Below are positions 28,709 to 37,022 of a stretch of DNA of 64,000 bases, one piece after another. A program made the position numbers and the translations under genes. The notes below the pieces were generated by a model. That model did not search any database. It worked only from the letters and a program-made list of their open reading frames with translations, and had not been told where the DNA came from. The stretch spans positions 1,240,001 through 1,304,000 of the forward strand of contig NZ_JAMFMA010000001.1 in NCBI RefSeq assembly GCF_023502425.1, written 5' to 3'. Position 1 is the first letter of the stretch. Each line of letters opens with the position of its first letter. Source of the stretch: Flagellimonas spongiicola (GTDB lineage Bacteria > Bacteroidota > Bacteroidia > Flavobacteriales > Flavobacteriaceae).

Positions 28709-29053
28709 ATGATAAAAATCTATCATAACCCAAGATGTAGAAAATCTAGAGAAGGTCTGGAATATCTGGAAAAATCAGGTGCCGAATTTGAAATGGTACG
28801 GTATTTGGAAGAGGTACCAACAAAAGAAGAACTTACCACCTTAATCGGTTATCTAGGAATTTCCCCTGAGGAGTTAGTTCGAAAAAATGAAACTATTTGG
28901 AAAGAACAGTATAAAGGCAAAAGCTTGTCTGATGCTGAAATTATTGAAGCCATGGTCCAAAATCCAAAGCTGATAGAACGTCCTATAATTGTAAAGGAGA
29001 ATAAAGCTGTTGTTGGAAGACCTGCAGATAAAATCAGTATCTTGCTGGATTAG
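28709..29053 (+). CDS. arsC: ArsC/Spx family glutaredoxin-like reductase
   Basis: The 114-residue thioredoxin-fold protein has the ArsC motif HNPRCRKSREG with Cys10 (CxxS). Other family motifs are RYLEEVPTKEEL, NPKLIERPII and VVGRP. It is of normal length for the glutaredoxin-dependent arsenate reductase group. The Spx/YffB relatives share the fold, and no arsenic resistance genes lie nearby, so arsenate reduction is a family inference only. It starts 43 bases after prfB without a terminator between. Confidence 0.8.
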   Translation: MIKIYHNPRCRKSREGLEYLEKSGAEFEMVRYLEEVPTKEELTTLIGYLGISPEELVRKNETIWKEQYKGKSLSDAEIIEAMVQNPKLIERPIIVKENKAVVGRPADKISILLD

Positions 29054-29096
29054 ATAAAGAATTGAGGTACAGTACCAAAGAAAAGAACCAATACCC

Positions 29097-29585
29097 ATGA
29101 AAAAAACACAAACCATTTATTTACTGGCCACTTTGCTTTGCCTCTTGTGCGTAAATGATCTATTTGCACAATATGGCTATGGTAACCGTTATGGTTACGG
29201 CAATAGATATGGTTATGGAAGGCAACGAAGCATAATCCCGCAAGGCCCAGAAGAACCTAAGAAAGCTGAGCCACTTACCGCGGATGAAATTGTGGATTTG
29301 GAAATGCCGACGATTACAGAAGAACTGGGTTTAGATCCATTTGAGCAGGCAGTGGTTCGTACTGTCTTGACAAAATCCATACAACAGAGCATAGAGTTGC
29401 AAATTTTGGAGTTGGAGCCACAAAAGATGAAGGAGGAGATTGAAAAAATCAGGGAAAGGCAAGATGCTGAATTAAAGGCCGGTTTACCCGAGGAGAAATA
29501 CCAAGCTTATCTGGTTTTGCAGGAAAACAAGTTCAAGGCTTCCAAAAAGAAGAAAAAGAAAAAGAAGAAAAAGAACAAGGAATAA
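29097..29585 (+). CDS. Secreted protein with GY-rich repeats and poly-lysine tail, unknown function
   Basis: The 162-residue protein has a signal peptide (MKKTQTIYLLATLLCLLCVNDLFAQ), then a short tandem GYGNRY repeat, a helical segment (about 60-145: LTADEIVDLEMPTITEELGL and EIEKIRERQDAEL) and a C-terminal tail of about ten consecutive lysines. The helical part resembles small periplasmic stress-type helical proteins only loosely. Function unknown. It is followed at once by an intrinsic terminator. Confidence 0.7.
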   Translation: MKKTQTIYLLATLLCLLCVNDLFAQYGYGNRYGYGNRYGYGRQRSIIPQGPEEPKKAEPLTADEIVDLEMPTITEELGLDPFEQAVVRTVLTKSIQQSIELQILELEPQKMKEEIEKIRERQDAELKAGLPEEKYQAYLVLQENKFKASKKKKKKKKKKNKE

Positions 29586-29609
29586 AAAAGCCCCAATATG
29601 GGGCTTTTT
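29585..29609. terminator. Bidirectional intrinsic terminator
   Basis: A 10-bp stem (AAAAAGCCCC / GGGGCTTTTT) with loop AATAT ends the plus-strand gene at 29585 and can serve the minus-strand gene ending at 29616. Confidence 0.9.
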
Positions 29610-29615
29610 CTTTAT

Positions 29616-29789
29616 CTATTCGTTTCGTTTCGCCTTTCTGGCTTCACGTCTTTCTTGAAACATTTCCTTAAGGTTACCTATTAACCAATAAGGGACAACA
29701 AAAGTCAATAAAAATATCATCAACCAAAATCCAATGGTCAAGATGGTTAAAAATGCTAGAAATCCTAAATATTGATCAAATTCGAACAT
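29616..29789 (-). CDS. Small single/double-span membrane protein, unknown function
   Basis: The start at 29789 gives 57 residues (MFEFDQYLGFL...). A hydrophobic stretch of about 35 residues is followed by a basic, charged tail (ERREARKAKRNE). The longer in-frame version uses non-ATG codons and looks unlikely. No family is recognised with confidence; similar short membrane proteins are common in Flavobacteriia. Confidence 0.6.
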   Translation of the reverse strand: MFEFDQYLGFLAFLTILTIGFWLMIFLLTFVVPYWLIGNLKEMFQERREARKAKRNE

Positions 29790-29900
29790 GGTTATTGCTT
29801 TTGTTTGGCAAAGATACCTTGATTTGCTTAAAAAAAACAAATCTCCATTCAAAAAAAGTTCTAATGTGTAAATGTCATGTAAAATAAACCTACGAACCCC

Positions 29901-29908
29901 TAAATTTG
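29901..29908 (+). promoter_or_regulatory. Possible -7 box of fumC
   Basis: TAAATTTG matches the Bacteroidota -7 consensus and lies 21 bases before the fumC ATG. No clear -33 TTG is seen, so the call is weak. Confidence 0.4.
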
Positions 29909-29929
29909 CATATCATTAAAAATAATACA

Positions 29930-31327
29930 ATGAGTTTCAGAATCGAGAAAGACACAATGGGGGAAGTTAAGGTCCCATCGGATAAATATTGGGGCGCGCA
30001 AACCGAGCGTTCCCGCAATAATTTTAAAATTGGAGCACCAGGCTCCATGCCTGTGGAAGTCGTATATGGATTTGCCTATCTAAAAAAGGCCGCCGCATAT
30101 ACCAACCATGAATTAGGTGTTCTTTCCGTTGAAAAAAGAGATTTAATTGCGCAAGTATGTGATGAAATCCTGGAAGGGAAACATGATGATCAATTTCCAC
30201 TGGTAATTTGGCAAACGGGCTCTGGAACGCAAAGTAACATGAATGTGAATGAGGTTGTGGCCAATCGTGCTCATGAGATTGCTGGTAAAATCATTGGTGA
30301 AGGTGAAAAAACCATCCAACCCAATGACGATGTCAATAAAAGTCAGTCTTCCAATGATACCTTCCCAACAGGTATGCATATTGCTGCGTATAAAAAAATT
30401 GTTGAAGTTACCATTCCCGGGGTAGAACAACTTCGAAACACTTTAGATAAGAAAGCCAAGGAATTCAAGGACGTGGTAAAAATTGGACGTACCCATTTAA
30501 TGGATGCTACTCCTTTGACTTTAGGGCAAGAGTTTTCCGGATATGTATCGCAATTGGACCACGGTTTGAAGGCCCTGAAAAATACACTCCCCCATTTAAG
30601 TGAATTGGCACTTGGTGGCACTGCCGTTGGTACAGGATTGAACACACCTAATGGTTATGATGTTTTGGTTGCAAAATACATCGCCCAATTTACTGGTCAA
30701 CCATTTATTACTGCTGAAAATAAATTTGAAGCGTTGGCTGCTCATGACGCTATAGTAGAAAGCCATGGTGCGTTAAAACAATTGGCGGTATCGCTTAATA
30801 AAATAGCCAATGACATACGAATGATGGCTTCCGGCCCTCGTTCAGGAATCGGTGAAATCATTATTCCCGCCAATGAGCCAGGAAGTTCAATCATGCCTGG
30901 AAAAGTCAATCCTACACAATGTGAGGCGCTGACCATGGTATGTGCCCAAGTAATTGGTAACGATGTTGCCGTTTCTGTTGGAGGAACACAAGGACATTAT
31001 GAATTAAATGTATTCAAACCAATGATGGCCGCCAACATTCTACAATCAGCCCAATTAATTGGAGATGCTTGTGTTAGTTTTGAAGCGAATTGTGCTGTTG
31101 GTATTGAACCTAACCACGATGTGATTAAAACCTTATTGAACAATTCCTTGATGTTAGTTACCGCCTTAAATACTAAAATAGGGTATTACAAGGCCGCTGA
31201 AATTGCCAATACCGCACATAAAAATGGTACCACCTTACGTGAAGAAGCGATTAATCTGGGTTATGTAACGGCAGAAGAGTATGATGAATGGGTTAAACCC
31301 GAAGATATGGTTGGGAGTTTGAAATAA
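29930..31327 (+). CDS. fumC: Fumarate hydratase class II
   Basis: The start at ATG 29930 gives 465 residues ([16 protein letters not shown]), normal for class II fumarases. The superfamily signature [11 protein letters not shown] is present, as are KWGAQTERS-like [13 protein letters not shown], the [13 protein letters not shown] motif and [19 protein letters not shown]. The enzyme hydrates fumarate to L-malate in the TCA cycle, in the cytoplasm, and needs no iron-sulphur cluster. It stands alone and is closed by a strong terminator. Confidence 0.96.
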   Translation: MSFRIEKDTMGEVKVPSDKYWGAQTERSRNNFKIGAPGSMPVEVVYGFAYLKKAAAYTNHELGVLSVEKRDLIAQVCDEILEGKHDDQFPLVIWQTGSGTQSNMNVNEVVANRAHEIAGKIIGEGEKTIQPNDDVNKSQSSNDTFPTGMHIAAYKKIVEVTIPGVEQLRNTLDKKAKEFKDVVKIGRTHLMDATPLTLGQEFSGYVSQLDHGLKALKNTLPHLSELALGGTAVGTGLNTPNGYDVLVAKYIAQFTGQPFITAENKFEALAAHDAIVESHGALKQLAVSLNKIANDIRMMASGPRSGIGEIIIPANEPGSSIMPGKVNPTQCEALTMVCAQVIGNDVAVSVGGTQGHYELNVFKPMMAANILQSAQLIGDACVSFEANCAVGIEPNHDVIKTLLNNSLMLVTALNTKIGYYKAAEIANTAHKNGTTLREEAINLGYVTAEEYDEWVKPEDMVGSLK

Positions 31328-31344
31328 TCAAACTGAGACCAATG

Positions 31345-31379
31345 AAAAAAGCCCGATCCATTACAGATCGGGCTTTTTT
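31345..31379 (+). terminator. Intrinsic terminator after fumC
   Basis: AAAAAAGCCCGATC (31345-31358) pairs with GATCGGGCTTTTTT (31366-31379) around a 7-base loop. It is symmetrical enough to also end the convergent gene at 31401. Confidence 0.92.
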
Positions 31380-31400
31380 ATGAAATGTGGATAGTGTATA

Positions 31401-32288
31401 CTATTTTAAAGTAAACTTGGAAGTACCTAGAAGCTTCAATTTACCGTCATAAACATTTACCATATAATTTCCTTTCTGGAAGTTGGATGCTGGTTTGTTG
31501 ATGAAGTCACAAACATCCAAGGAACTGTTTTCATAGTAGAAGTTGGTGCCTTTGCTATATGAGATAGAAGCACCATCATCATTTGCTTTAGAGAAGCTAT
31601 CTCCCAAAACATTTCCTTGAGGATCCAAAACTTCAATAAAGAACTCACGATCTCCAGCTTCTGCAATAACATTGTCGGCAACAGTAAAGCATACTTTAAA
31701 TTTGTCAGTAGCTTTAGCTCTGGAAGTGGAAACCAATTTCCCGCTGTTTCTTTCTCTTACCGCATCAACAGTAAAGGTAGAAAGACTTAGAGCAGAGCCT
31801 CTTTCAACGGCATCAGCCAATTGCGTATTCTGTACAACTAAAGAATCGTTGAATACGGTTTGCTTTTCCAATTCTACAAACGTGCTATCTCTCTGCATAG
31901 CCAACAAAGTGTTGGATGTAGTCAAAGAATCCACTTGCTTCATTAGTTTTTCTCTTTCAGCCTTAAGTACGCTTACTTGTCTTCTGTATCTTGATAAAGT
32001 AGCAATATCAGCTTTCATAGCAGATACTGAATCAATATACTTAGCAATATTGTCTCTTGCAGCTACCAACTCTTCATTGGTTGCATTGCTTTCCAAAATT
32101 GCTTTGTCATATTCTGATTTAAGGTTATTTAAATCCTCAACAACCAATTCCTTTTCCTGTGTAAGTGCATTGGTGGTTTTTTTCTTATCCTGGTAAAGGC
32201 TAACTGTATAGATGATGGTTCCTAAAAGAATTACCCCAAGCAATCCTGCTATTACCTTTAATCCGTTGTTACTTTTTGTTTCCGTCAT
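31401..32288 (-). CDS. Membrane-anchored coiled-coil protein, unknown function
   Basis: The 295-residue protein has a cytoplasmic N-terminus, one transmembrane helix (about 11-29, VIAGLLGVILLGTIIYTV), a long coiled coil (about 35-150, heptads such as ELVVEDLNNLKSEYDKAILE) and a C-terminal beta-rich domain (about 165-295, KVCFTVADNVIAEAGDREFFIEVLDPQG). It is probably a periplasmic-facing structural protein. It is found in Flavobacteriia as an uncharacterised protein. It is convergent with fumC across the shared terminator. Confidence 0.7.
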   Translation of the reverse strand: MTETKSNNGLKVIAGLLGVILLGTIIYTVSLYQDKKKTTNALTQEKELVVEDLNNLKSEYDKAILESNATNEELVAARDNIAKYIDSVSAMKADIATLSRYRRQVSVLKAEREKLMKQVDSLTTSNTLLAMQRDSTFVELEKQTVFNDSLVVQNTQLADAVERGSALSLSTFTVDAVRERNSGKLVSTSRAKATDKFKVCFTVADNVIAEAGDREFFIEVLDPQGNVLGDSFSKANDDGASISYSKGTNFYYENSSLDVCDFINKPASNFQKGNYMVNVYDGKLKLLGTSKFTLK

Positions 32289-32457
32289 AACTTTTAAATT
32301 AATTGATCTTGCTATTAAGTGTATTAATCAATTGTGTTCTGAGTTATATACGCATTAGTTTCCCGTTTGGATTTCTTTAGGACATTTATTGCTAAAAAAA
32401 TATTTGGGAATCAGACAGATGTGCTAATTTTAAAGGGCTTATTAAATAATAAATCTT

Positions 32458-33234
32458 GTGAAAAAATTATCAACTATTTCAATTTTCATTCTATTGATTC
32501 TGTTTGGCTGTAAGGAAAAGAGTAGAAACCAAGAAAAATCCGATGCTATAGTTGAGCATGCAGAAAACATTAAAATAATTCCAATAGAACATGCGACGGC
32601 TGTGTTGGAGTGGAACGATATCACTATTTATATAGATCCCGTAGGTGGTAAACAAGCCTTCATTAATCAAAAAGAGCCAGATTTGATTTTAATAACGGAC
32701 ATCCATGGTGATCATTTTGATGTAAATACACTAAAAGAACTTAATACCGCAAACGCCAAAATAATGGTTCCACAAGCCGTGGCAAATGGTATTCCTTCAG
32801 AATTTACACCACAAATTGATGTGTTGAACAATGGCGATTCAAAAGAACGGTATGGTATTACGGTTGAAGCTATTCCAATGTACAATCTACGTGAGGAAGC
32901 CTTAAAATTCCATAAAAAAGGAAGAGGAAATGGTTATGTGCTTAATATAGACGGACAACGTCTCTATTTTTCAGGGGACACAGAGGACATTCCAGAGATG
33001 CGCGCACTAAAAAACATTGACAAGGCATTTGTATGTATGAACCTGCCTTACACAATGAACGTAGCCAGCGCAGCAGATGCTATACTTGAGTTTGAGCCAA
33101 AAGAAATCTACCCGTATCATTACAGAGGCAATCCAAATGTAAGCAACGTAAAGGAATTTAAAGCGTTGGTAAACCAAAAAAATCAGAATATCAAAGTAGT
33201 TCAATTGGATTGGTACCCTAATGACAATTTTTAA
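32458..33234 (+). CDS. MBL-fold metallo-hydrolase lipoprotein (UlaG-like)
   Basis: Translation starts at GTG 32458 and gives 258 residues with a lipobox LFGC (Cys18). The metallo-beta-lactamase core resembles the UlaG/L-ascorbate-6-phosphate lactonase branch. Its metal motif reads TDIHGDHFD, so the first His of HxHxDH is replaced by Asp81, while His83, Asp85 and His86 are kept. A further ligand region is YFSGDTED. The lipid anchor puts the hydrolase in the periplasm or on the outer membrane. Substrate unknown. Similar lipoproteins are common in the phylum. Confidence 0.8.
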   Translation: MKKLSTISIFILLILFGCKEKSRNQEKSDAIVEHAENIKIIPIEHATAVLEWNDITIYIDPVGGKQAFINQKEPDLILITDIHGDHFDVNTLKELNTANAKIMVPQAVANGIPSEFTPQIDVLNNGDSKERYGITVEAIPMYNLREEALKFHKKGRGNGYVLNIDGQRLYFSGDTEDIPEMRALKNIDKAFVCMNLPYTMNVASAADAILEFEPKEIYPYHYRGNPNVSNVKEFKALVNQKNQNIKVVQLDWYPNDNF

Positions 33235-33300
33235 GTCCATAAAATAACATTGGACTCTTTTCGTTAAACTACAAGTACCAACCCAAATCAGTACTTAACC

Positions 33301-33984
33301 ATGACCAACAAGCACTTCCCCCTGTTTGTTCTGCTATGTTTAGTTATAGCGAACATTTCCTTTGCTAGTCAATGCGATAATTTTTATGCAAAAATCACCT
33401 ATGGGCTCAGCCATACCAAAAAGGCTTTGACTGCCACGAATTTTGAGCATCAAATGTATTATGCTGAGCGTGCCCTGACTGCACTTGAAAAATCCGAAAG
33501 TTTTATGGCCGAATGCGGATGTGAAAAAACGGTGGAAAAACGTTTGGATGCTATGGAAGCATTGAATAGGGCCATTGAACCTGTTGATTGGGATGCTGGC
33601 CGTTATTATTCCAAAAGGTCTCAAGGATTAATAAATGAGATTATCACCATGCTGGATGAATGCACCTTAGGTACAACTCCTGATTTTGTCGTAGAAGATA
33701 GTGCAGATACTACATTGGAACATGAAGCGTATGCCGATCCCCAGGAAAACAAAGCATCGCTTGAGCAGGAAATGATTACTGTATTTGAAAAACACGCACA
33801 AGATAAATTGAGCAACACTGAAAAAGCACTTGCCCAATTAATTGCACTGGCTAAATCCATAAACGCCCAAGATTCAAATGAATCAACTGATCCCAACAGT
33901 TTAGCGTTTCATCAAAAGGCATATCTGGAAAAAGCCAAAAAAATACTCAACGAGGGATTAGAATCCCTTGAAGACCGTAAATAA
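33301..33984 (+). CDS. Secreted helical protein, unknown function
   Basis: The 227-residue protein has a signal peptide (LFVLLCLVIANISFASQ) then mostly alpha-helical sequence: Cys residues at CDNFYAK and ECGCEKTVE could form a disulphide, and the C-terminal part is acidic, then a helix rich in Lys/Glu (LAKSINAQ, YLEKAKKILNEGLESLE). No family is recognised. It is convergent with ettA, which ends 16 bases away. Confidence 0.65.
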   Translation: MTNKHFPLFVLLCLVIANISFASQCDNFYAKITYGLSHTKKALTATNFEHQMYYAERALTALEKSESFMAECGCEKTVEKRLDAMEALNRAIEPVDWDAGRYYSKRSQGLINEIITMLDECTLGTTPDFVVEDSADTTLEHEAYADPQENKASLEQEMITVFEKHAQDKLSNTEKALAQLIALAKSINAQDSNESTDPNSLAFHQKAYLEKAKKILNEGLESLEDRK

Positions 33985-33999
33985 TCCGTTGGTCGGTTC

Positions 34000-35691
34000 T
34001 TAACGAATCAACTTTTTGTATTTGATACGCTTAGGCATTATATCCGTGCCTAGGCGTTTCTTTTTATTTTCTTCATAATCGGAAAACGAACCTTCAAAGA
34101 AATAAACCTGTGAATCGCCTTCAAAAGCAAGGATATGTGTACAAATCCTATCTAAGAACCATCTGTCGTGGGAAATGATCACCGCGCAGCCCGCAAAATT
34201 CTCTAATCCTTCTTCCAAGGCTCTGAGTGTATTCACGTCCAAATCGTTGGTAGGCTCATCCAAAAGCAATACGTTACCTTCTTCCTTGAGCGTCATAGCC
34301 AAATGCAAACGGTTCCGTTCACCTCCAGATAGCATGTTCACTTTCTTGTTTTGCTCACTGCCAGAAAAATTGAATCGACTTAAATATGCCCTGGAGTTGA
34401 CCTGTTTTCCACCCATCATTACCAACTCCTGACCATCACTGAAGTTTTCCCAGATGGTTTTATTTGGGTCAATATCAGAATGACTCTGGTCAACATAGGC
34501 TAATTTGGCTGTGTCACCTACACTGAACTCGCCCTTATCCGGCGATTCTTGGCCCATGATCATTCTAAAGATTGTTGTTTTACCGGCACCATTTGGACCA
34601 ATTATACCTACAATTCCTGCTTGTGGAAGATTGAAGTTCAAATCTTCATACAACAATTTATCGCCATAGGCCTTACTTACACCGGTGGCTTCAATCACAT
34701 TGGTTCCAAGTCGAGGGCCATTTGGAATATAAATTTCCAATTTCTCCTCCAATTGTTTTTGGTCTTGGCTAAGTAATTTATCGTAGTTTTTTAAACGGGC
34801 TTTTTGTTTGGTTTGCCTTCCCTTTGCACCTTGCCGCACCCAATCCAGCTCACGTTCCAGCGTTTTTTGACGCTTGGAGGCTTGTTTGCTTTCTTGTGCC
34901 AGGCGTTTTGCCTTTTGGTCCAACCATCCCGAATAATTGCCTTTCCACGGTATACCTTCTCCCCTATCCAATTCCAATATCCATCCCGCAACATTGTCTA
35001 AAAAATAACGGTCGTGCGTAACAGCAATTACTGTGCCCTTGTATTGTGCCAAGTGGTGTTCCAACCAATGAACCGATTCCGCATCCAAGTGGTTGGTAGG
35101 TTCATCTAATAATAAAACATCCGGTTCACGAAGTAGCAATCTACAAAGCGCTACACGTCTTCGCTCACCGCCTGAAAGCACCCCGATTTTCTTATCTCCC
35201 TCAGGAGTCCGCAATGCATCCATCGCAATCTCCAGTTTGGTATCTAACTCCCAAGCATTAGCGGCATCGATTTTATCTTGCAATGCGGCCTGCTTGTCCA
35301 TAAGTTTTTGCATCTTATCTGCATCCTCATAAACTTCGGGCAAGCCGAACATATCATTGATCTTATTGTACTCATCCAGAATAGCAACAGTTTCTGCCAC
35401 CCCTTCCTTGACCACCTCAAGGACTGTTTTCTCCTCATCCAACTGTGGTTCCTGCTCCAAATAACCAACAGTATAACCAGGCGAAAACACCACATCTCCT
35501 TGAAAGTTCTTATCAACCCCTGCTATTATTTTCAGTAAGGTTGATTTTCCTGAACCATTCAATCCCAAGATGCCTATTTTGGCACCATAGAAAAAGCTCA
35601 GATAAATATTTTTAAGGACAGGAGTGTTTGCCGTTTTAAACGTCTTAGTGACGCCGGACATAGAAAAAATAACCTTCTTATCGTCTGACAT
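34000..35691 (-). CDS. ettA: Energy-dependent translational throttle protein EttA (ABC-F ATPase)
   Basis: The 563-residue soluble protein has two ABC ATPase domains: Walker A motifs GLNGSGKS and GPNGAGKT, signatures LSGGERRR and LSGGERNR, and Walker B regions ending LLLDEPTNHLD and LLLDEPTNDLD. Between them is the arm/linker (KGNYSGWLDQKAKRLA, QGAKGRQTK) of EttA. Known role: binding to the ribosomal E site and gating elongation by energy charge. Length is close to the E. coli protein (555). It lacks membrane segments. The CAL67264-type gene starts upstream on the same strand (33 bases). Confidence 0.93.
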   Translation of the reverse strand: MSDDKKVIFSMSGVTKTFKTANTPVLKNIYLSFFYGAKIGILGLNGSGKSTLLKIIAGVDKNFQGDVVFSPGYTVGYLEQEPQLDEEKTVLEVVKEGVAETVAILDEYNKINDMFGLPEVYEDADKMQKLMDKQAALQDKIDAANAWELDTKLEIAMDALRTPEGDKKIGVLSGGERRRVALCRLLLREPDVLLLDEPTNHLDAESVHWLEHHLAQYKGTVIAVTHDRYFLDNVAGWILELDRGEGIPWKGNYSGWLDQKAKRLAQESKQASKRQKTLERELDWVRQGAKGRQTKQKARLKNYDKLLSQDQKQLEEKLEIYIPNGPRLGTNVIEATGVSKAYGDKLLYEDLNFNLPQAGIVGIIGPNGAGKTTIFRMIMGQESPDKGEFSVGDTAKLAYVDQSHSDIDPNKTIWENFSDGQELVMMGGKQVNSRAYLSRFNFSGSEQNKKVNMLSGGERNRLHLAMTLKEEGNVLLLDEPTNDLDVNTLRALEEGLENFAGCAVIISHDRWFLDRICTHILAFEGDSQVYFFEGSFSDYEENKKKRLGTDIMPKRIKYKKLIR

Positions 35692-35724
35692 TAGGTAAAT
35701 GTTTAATAAAGTGAAATACGGAAA

Positions 35725-35907
35725 TTAGACCCGGCCTTTAAGCGCATTAAAAACCCATGCGATAGCGAAGAAACCTACCCCAACTGAGGCAAATCCATAA
35801 CCTGCCACTTCATCATATTTAAAAGCCCCTAGTGCGATCATGCCCAAACCTACTAGAATCATAATCCAAGTAGCCCAGGCCAGCACTGTATTTTTGTTCA
35901 TTCCCAT
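35725..35907 (-). CDS. CAL67264-type small membrane protein
   Basis: This 60-residue protein has two hydrophobic helices (TWIMILVGLGMIALGAF and GFASVGVGFFAIAWVF) and a C-terminal Lys/Arg. It matches the conserved flavobacterial CAL67264 family of small inner-membrane proteins. Function unknown. It is 33 bases upstream of ettA, on the same strand. Confidence 0.75.
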   Translation of the reverse strand: MGMNKNTVLAWATWIMILVGLGMIALGAFKYDEVAGYGFASVGVGFFAIAWVFNALKGRV

Positions 35908-35973
35908 ATCATTAGTTCAGTAGAATCTCAAATATCGTAAAAAATGTACGAATGCAAAATGGAATTGCTCAAG

Positions 35974-36957
35974 TTAGTTCTCAAAAGGAAAGCTGATTCC
36001 CGTAGTTTGGCGAATTTTATCCATCAACGCCACCAAATCCATGCTGTTTTTGTGAGACCATAATGGGCTCTCTTTCAAATTATTGAACAAGCAATGGTGC
36101 ACATGTTCAATTTCATACACAAAGCCATTTCCCTGAGTTGGCAATTCAAAGGAATTCACTTCATCTTTTACTTGAAGAGTAAAACCTTGTGCTTCATGCC
36201 ATCTTGGCTGGATGAAAACATTCCCATTGGTACAGGAAATTTCTGCTTCCATTTTAGAATTGCTGGTAAGGCCACTATACAATACAGCTTGTGCATTTTT
36301 GTATTGAAACAGCATAGAAGTCTGGATTTCGGTACCATTGTCGTGGAATTTTGATTTTGCCAAAATTTCTTCTGGATAACCCATCAGGAGGTAAGCCAAA
36401 AAAATAGGATAAATACCGATATCCAAGAGCGAGCCCGATGCTAAATTCAAATTCAAGACCCGCGAATCTTCTCCCCTATCCATTCCGTAAAATGCAAAAT
36501 CAGCATGCAGATACGAAATAGCGCCTAACTCGCCTTTATCCAGCAGTTCTTTGACCTTTAAAATGGTAGGATTGAACCTGGACCATAAGCCCTCCATGAA
36601 AAATACGTCATGGGCCTTGGCAGCTTCAATCATTTCTTGAACTTCCGCTTGATTGATTCCTGCAGGCTTCTCACAAAGTACATGCAAGCCATTGGCCATG
36701 GCCTTTATGCTCAAGTCCTTATGAAAATTATGGGGTGTTGCTATATAGACAATGTCCACAGTACCAGATTCAAATAATGCATCATAACTGTCAAACGCAT
36801 GTTTGGCACCATATTCATCCGCAAATTGCCTTGCTTTTTTAAAGCTTCTACTCGCCACGGCAGTAATTTCGGCATCTGCTATCAACAGTAAATCAGAACT
36901 GAATTTACGAGCGATATTCCCGGGACCGATTATGCCCCATTTTATTTTTGACTTCAT
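35974..36957 (-). CDS. Gfo/Idh/MocA family oxidoreductase
   Basis: The ATG at 36957 is chosen (MKSKIKWGIIGPGNIARKF), giving 327 residues; a two-codon longer version would use TTG. The Rossmann NAD(P) motif GIIGPGNIA is at the N-terminus, and CEKPAG (the catalytic-Lys region of the family) near residue 95. The middle domain resembles trans-1,2-dihydrobenzene-1,2-diol dehydrogenase-like members. The substrate (sugar or polyol) is unknown. It is divergent from the carboxylase gene, 65 bases away. Confidence 0.85.
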   Translation of the reverse strand: MKSKIKWGIIGPGNIARKFSSDLLLIADAEITAVASRSFKKARQFADEYGAKHAFDSYDALFESGTVDIVYIATPHNFHKDLSIKAMANGLHVLCEKPAGINQAEVQEMIEAAKAHDVFFMEGLWSRFNPTILKVKELLDKGELGAISYLHADFAFYGMDRGEDSRVLNLNLASGSLLDIGIYPIFLAYLLMGYPEEILAKSKFHDNGTEIQTSMLFQYKNAQAVLYSGLTSNSKMEAEISCTNGNVFIQPRWHEAQGFTLQVKDEVNSFELPTQGNGFVYEIEHVHHCLFNNLKESPLWSHKNSMDLVALMDKIRQTTGISFPFEN

Positions 36958-37022
36958 ATGCAATCAAAAGTAATGATTATAACTCCTTATCTTTAGCCAT
37001 AAGAAGAATTGGCATAAGTACT

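Noticed and set aside
31672-32196. Plus-strand open frame of 174 codons inside the coiled-coil gene
   Set aside because: It is a Leu/Ser-rich shadow of the real minus-strand gene, which has a transmembrane helix, coiled coil and proper stop context.
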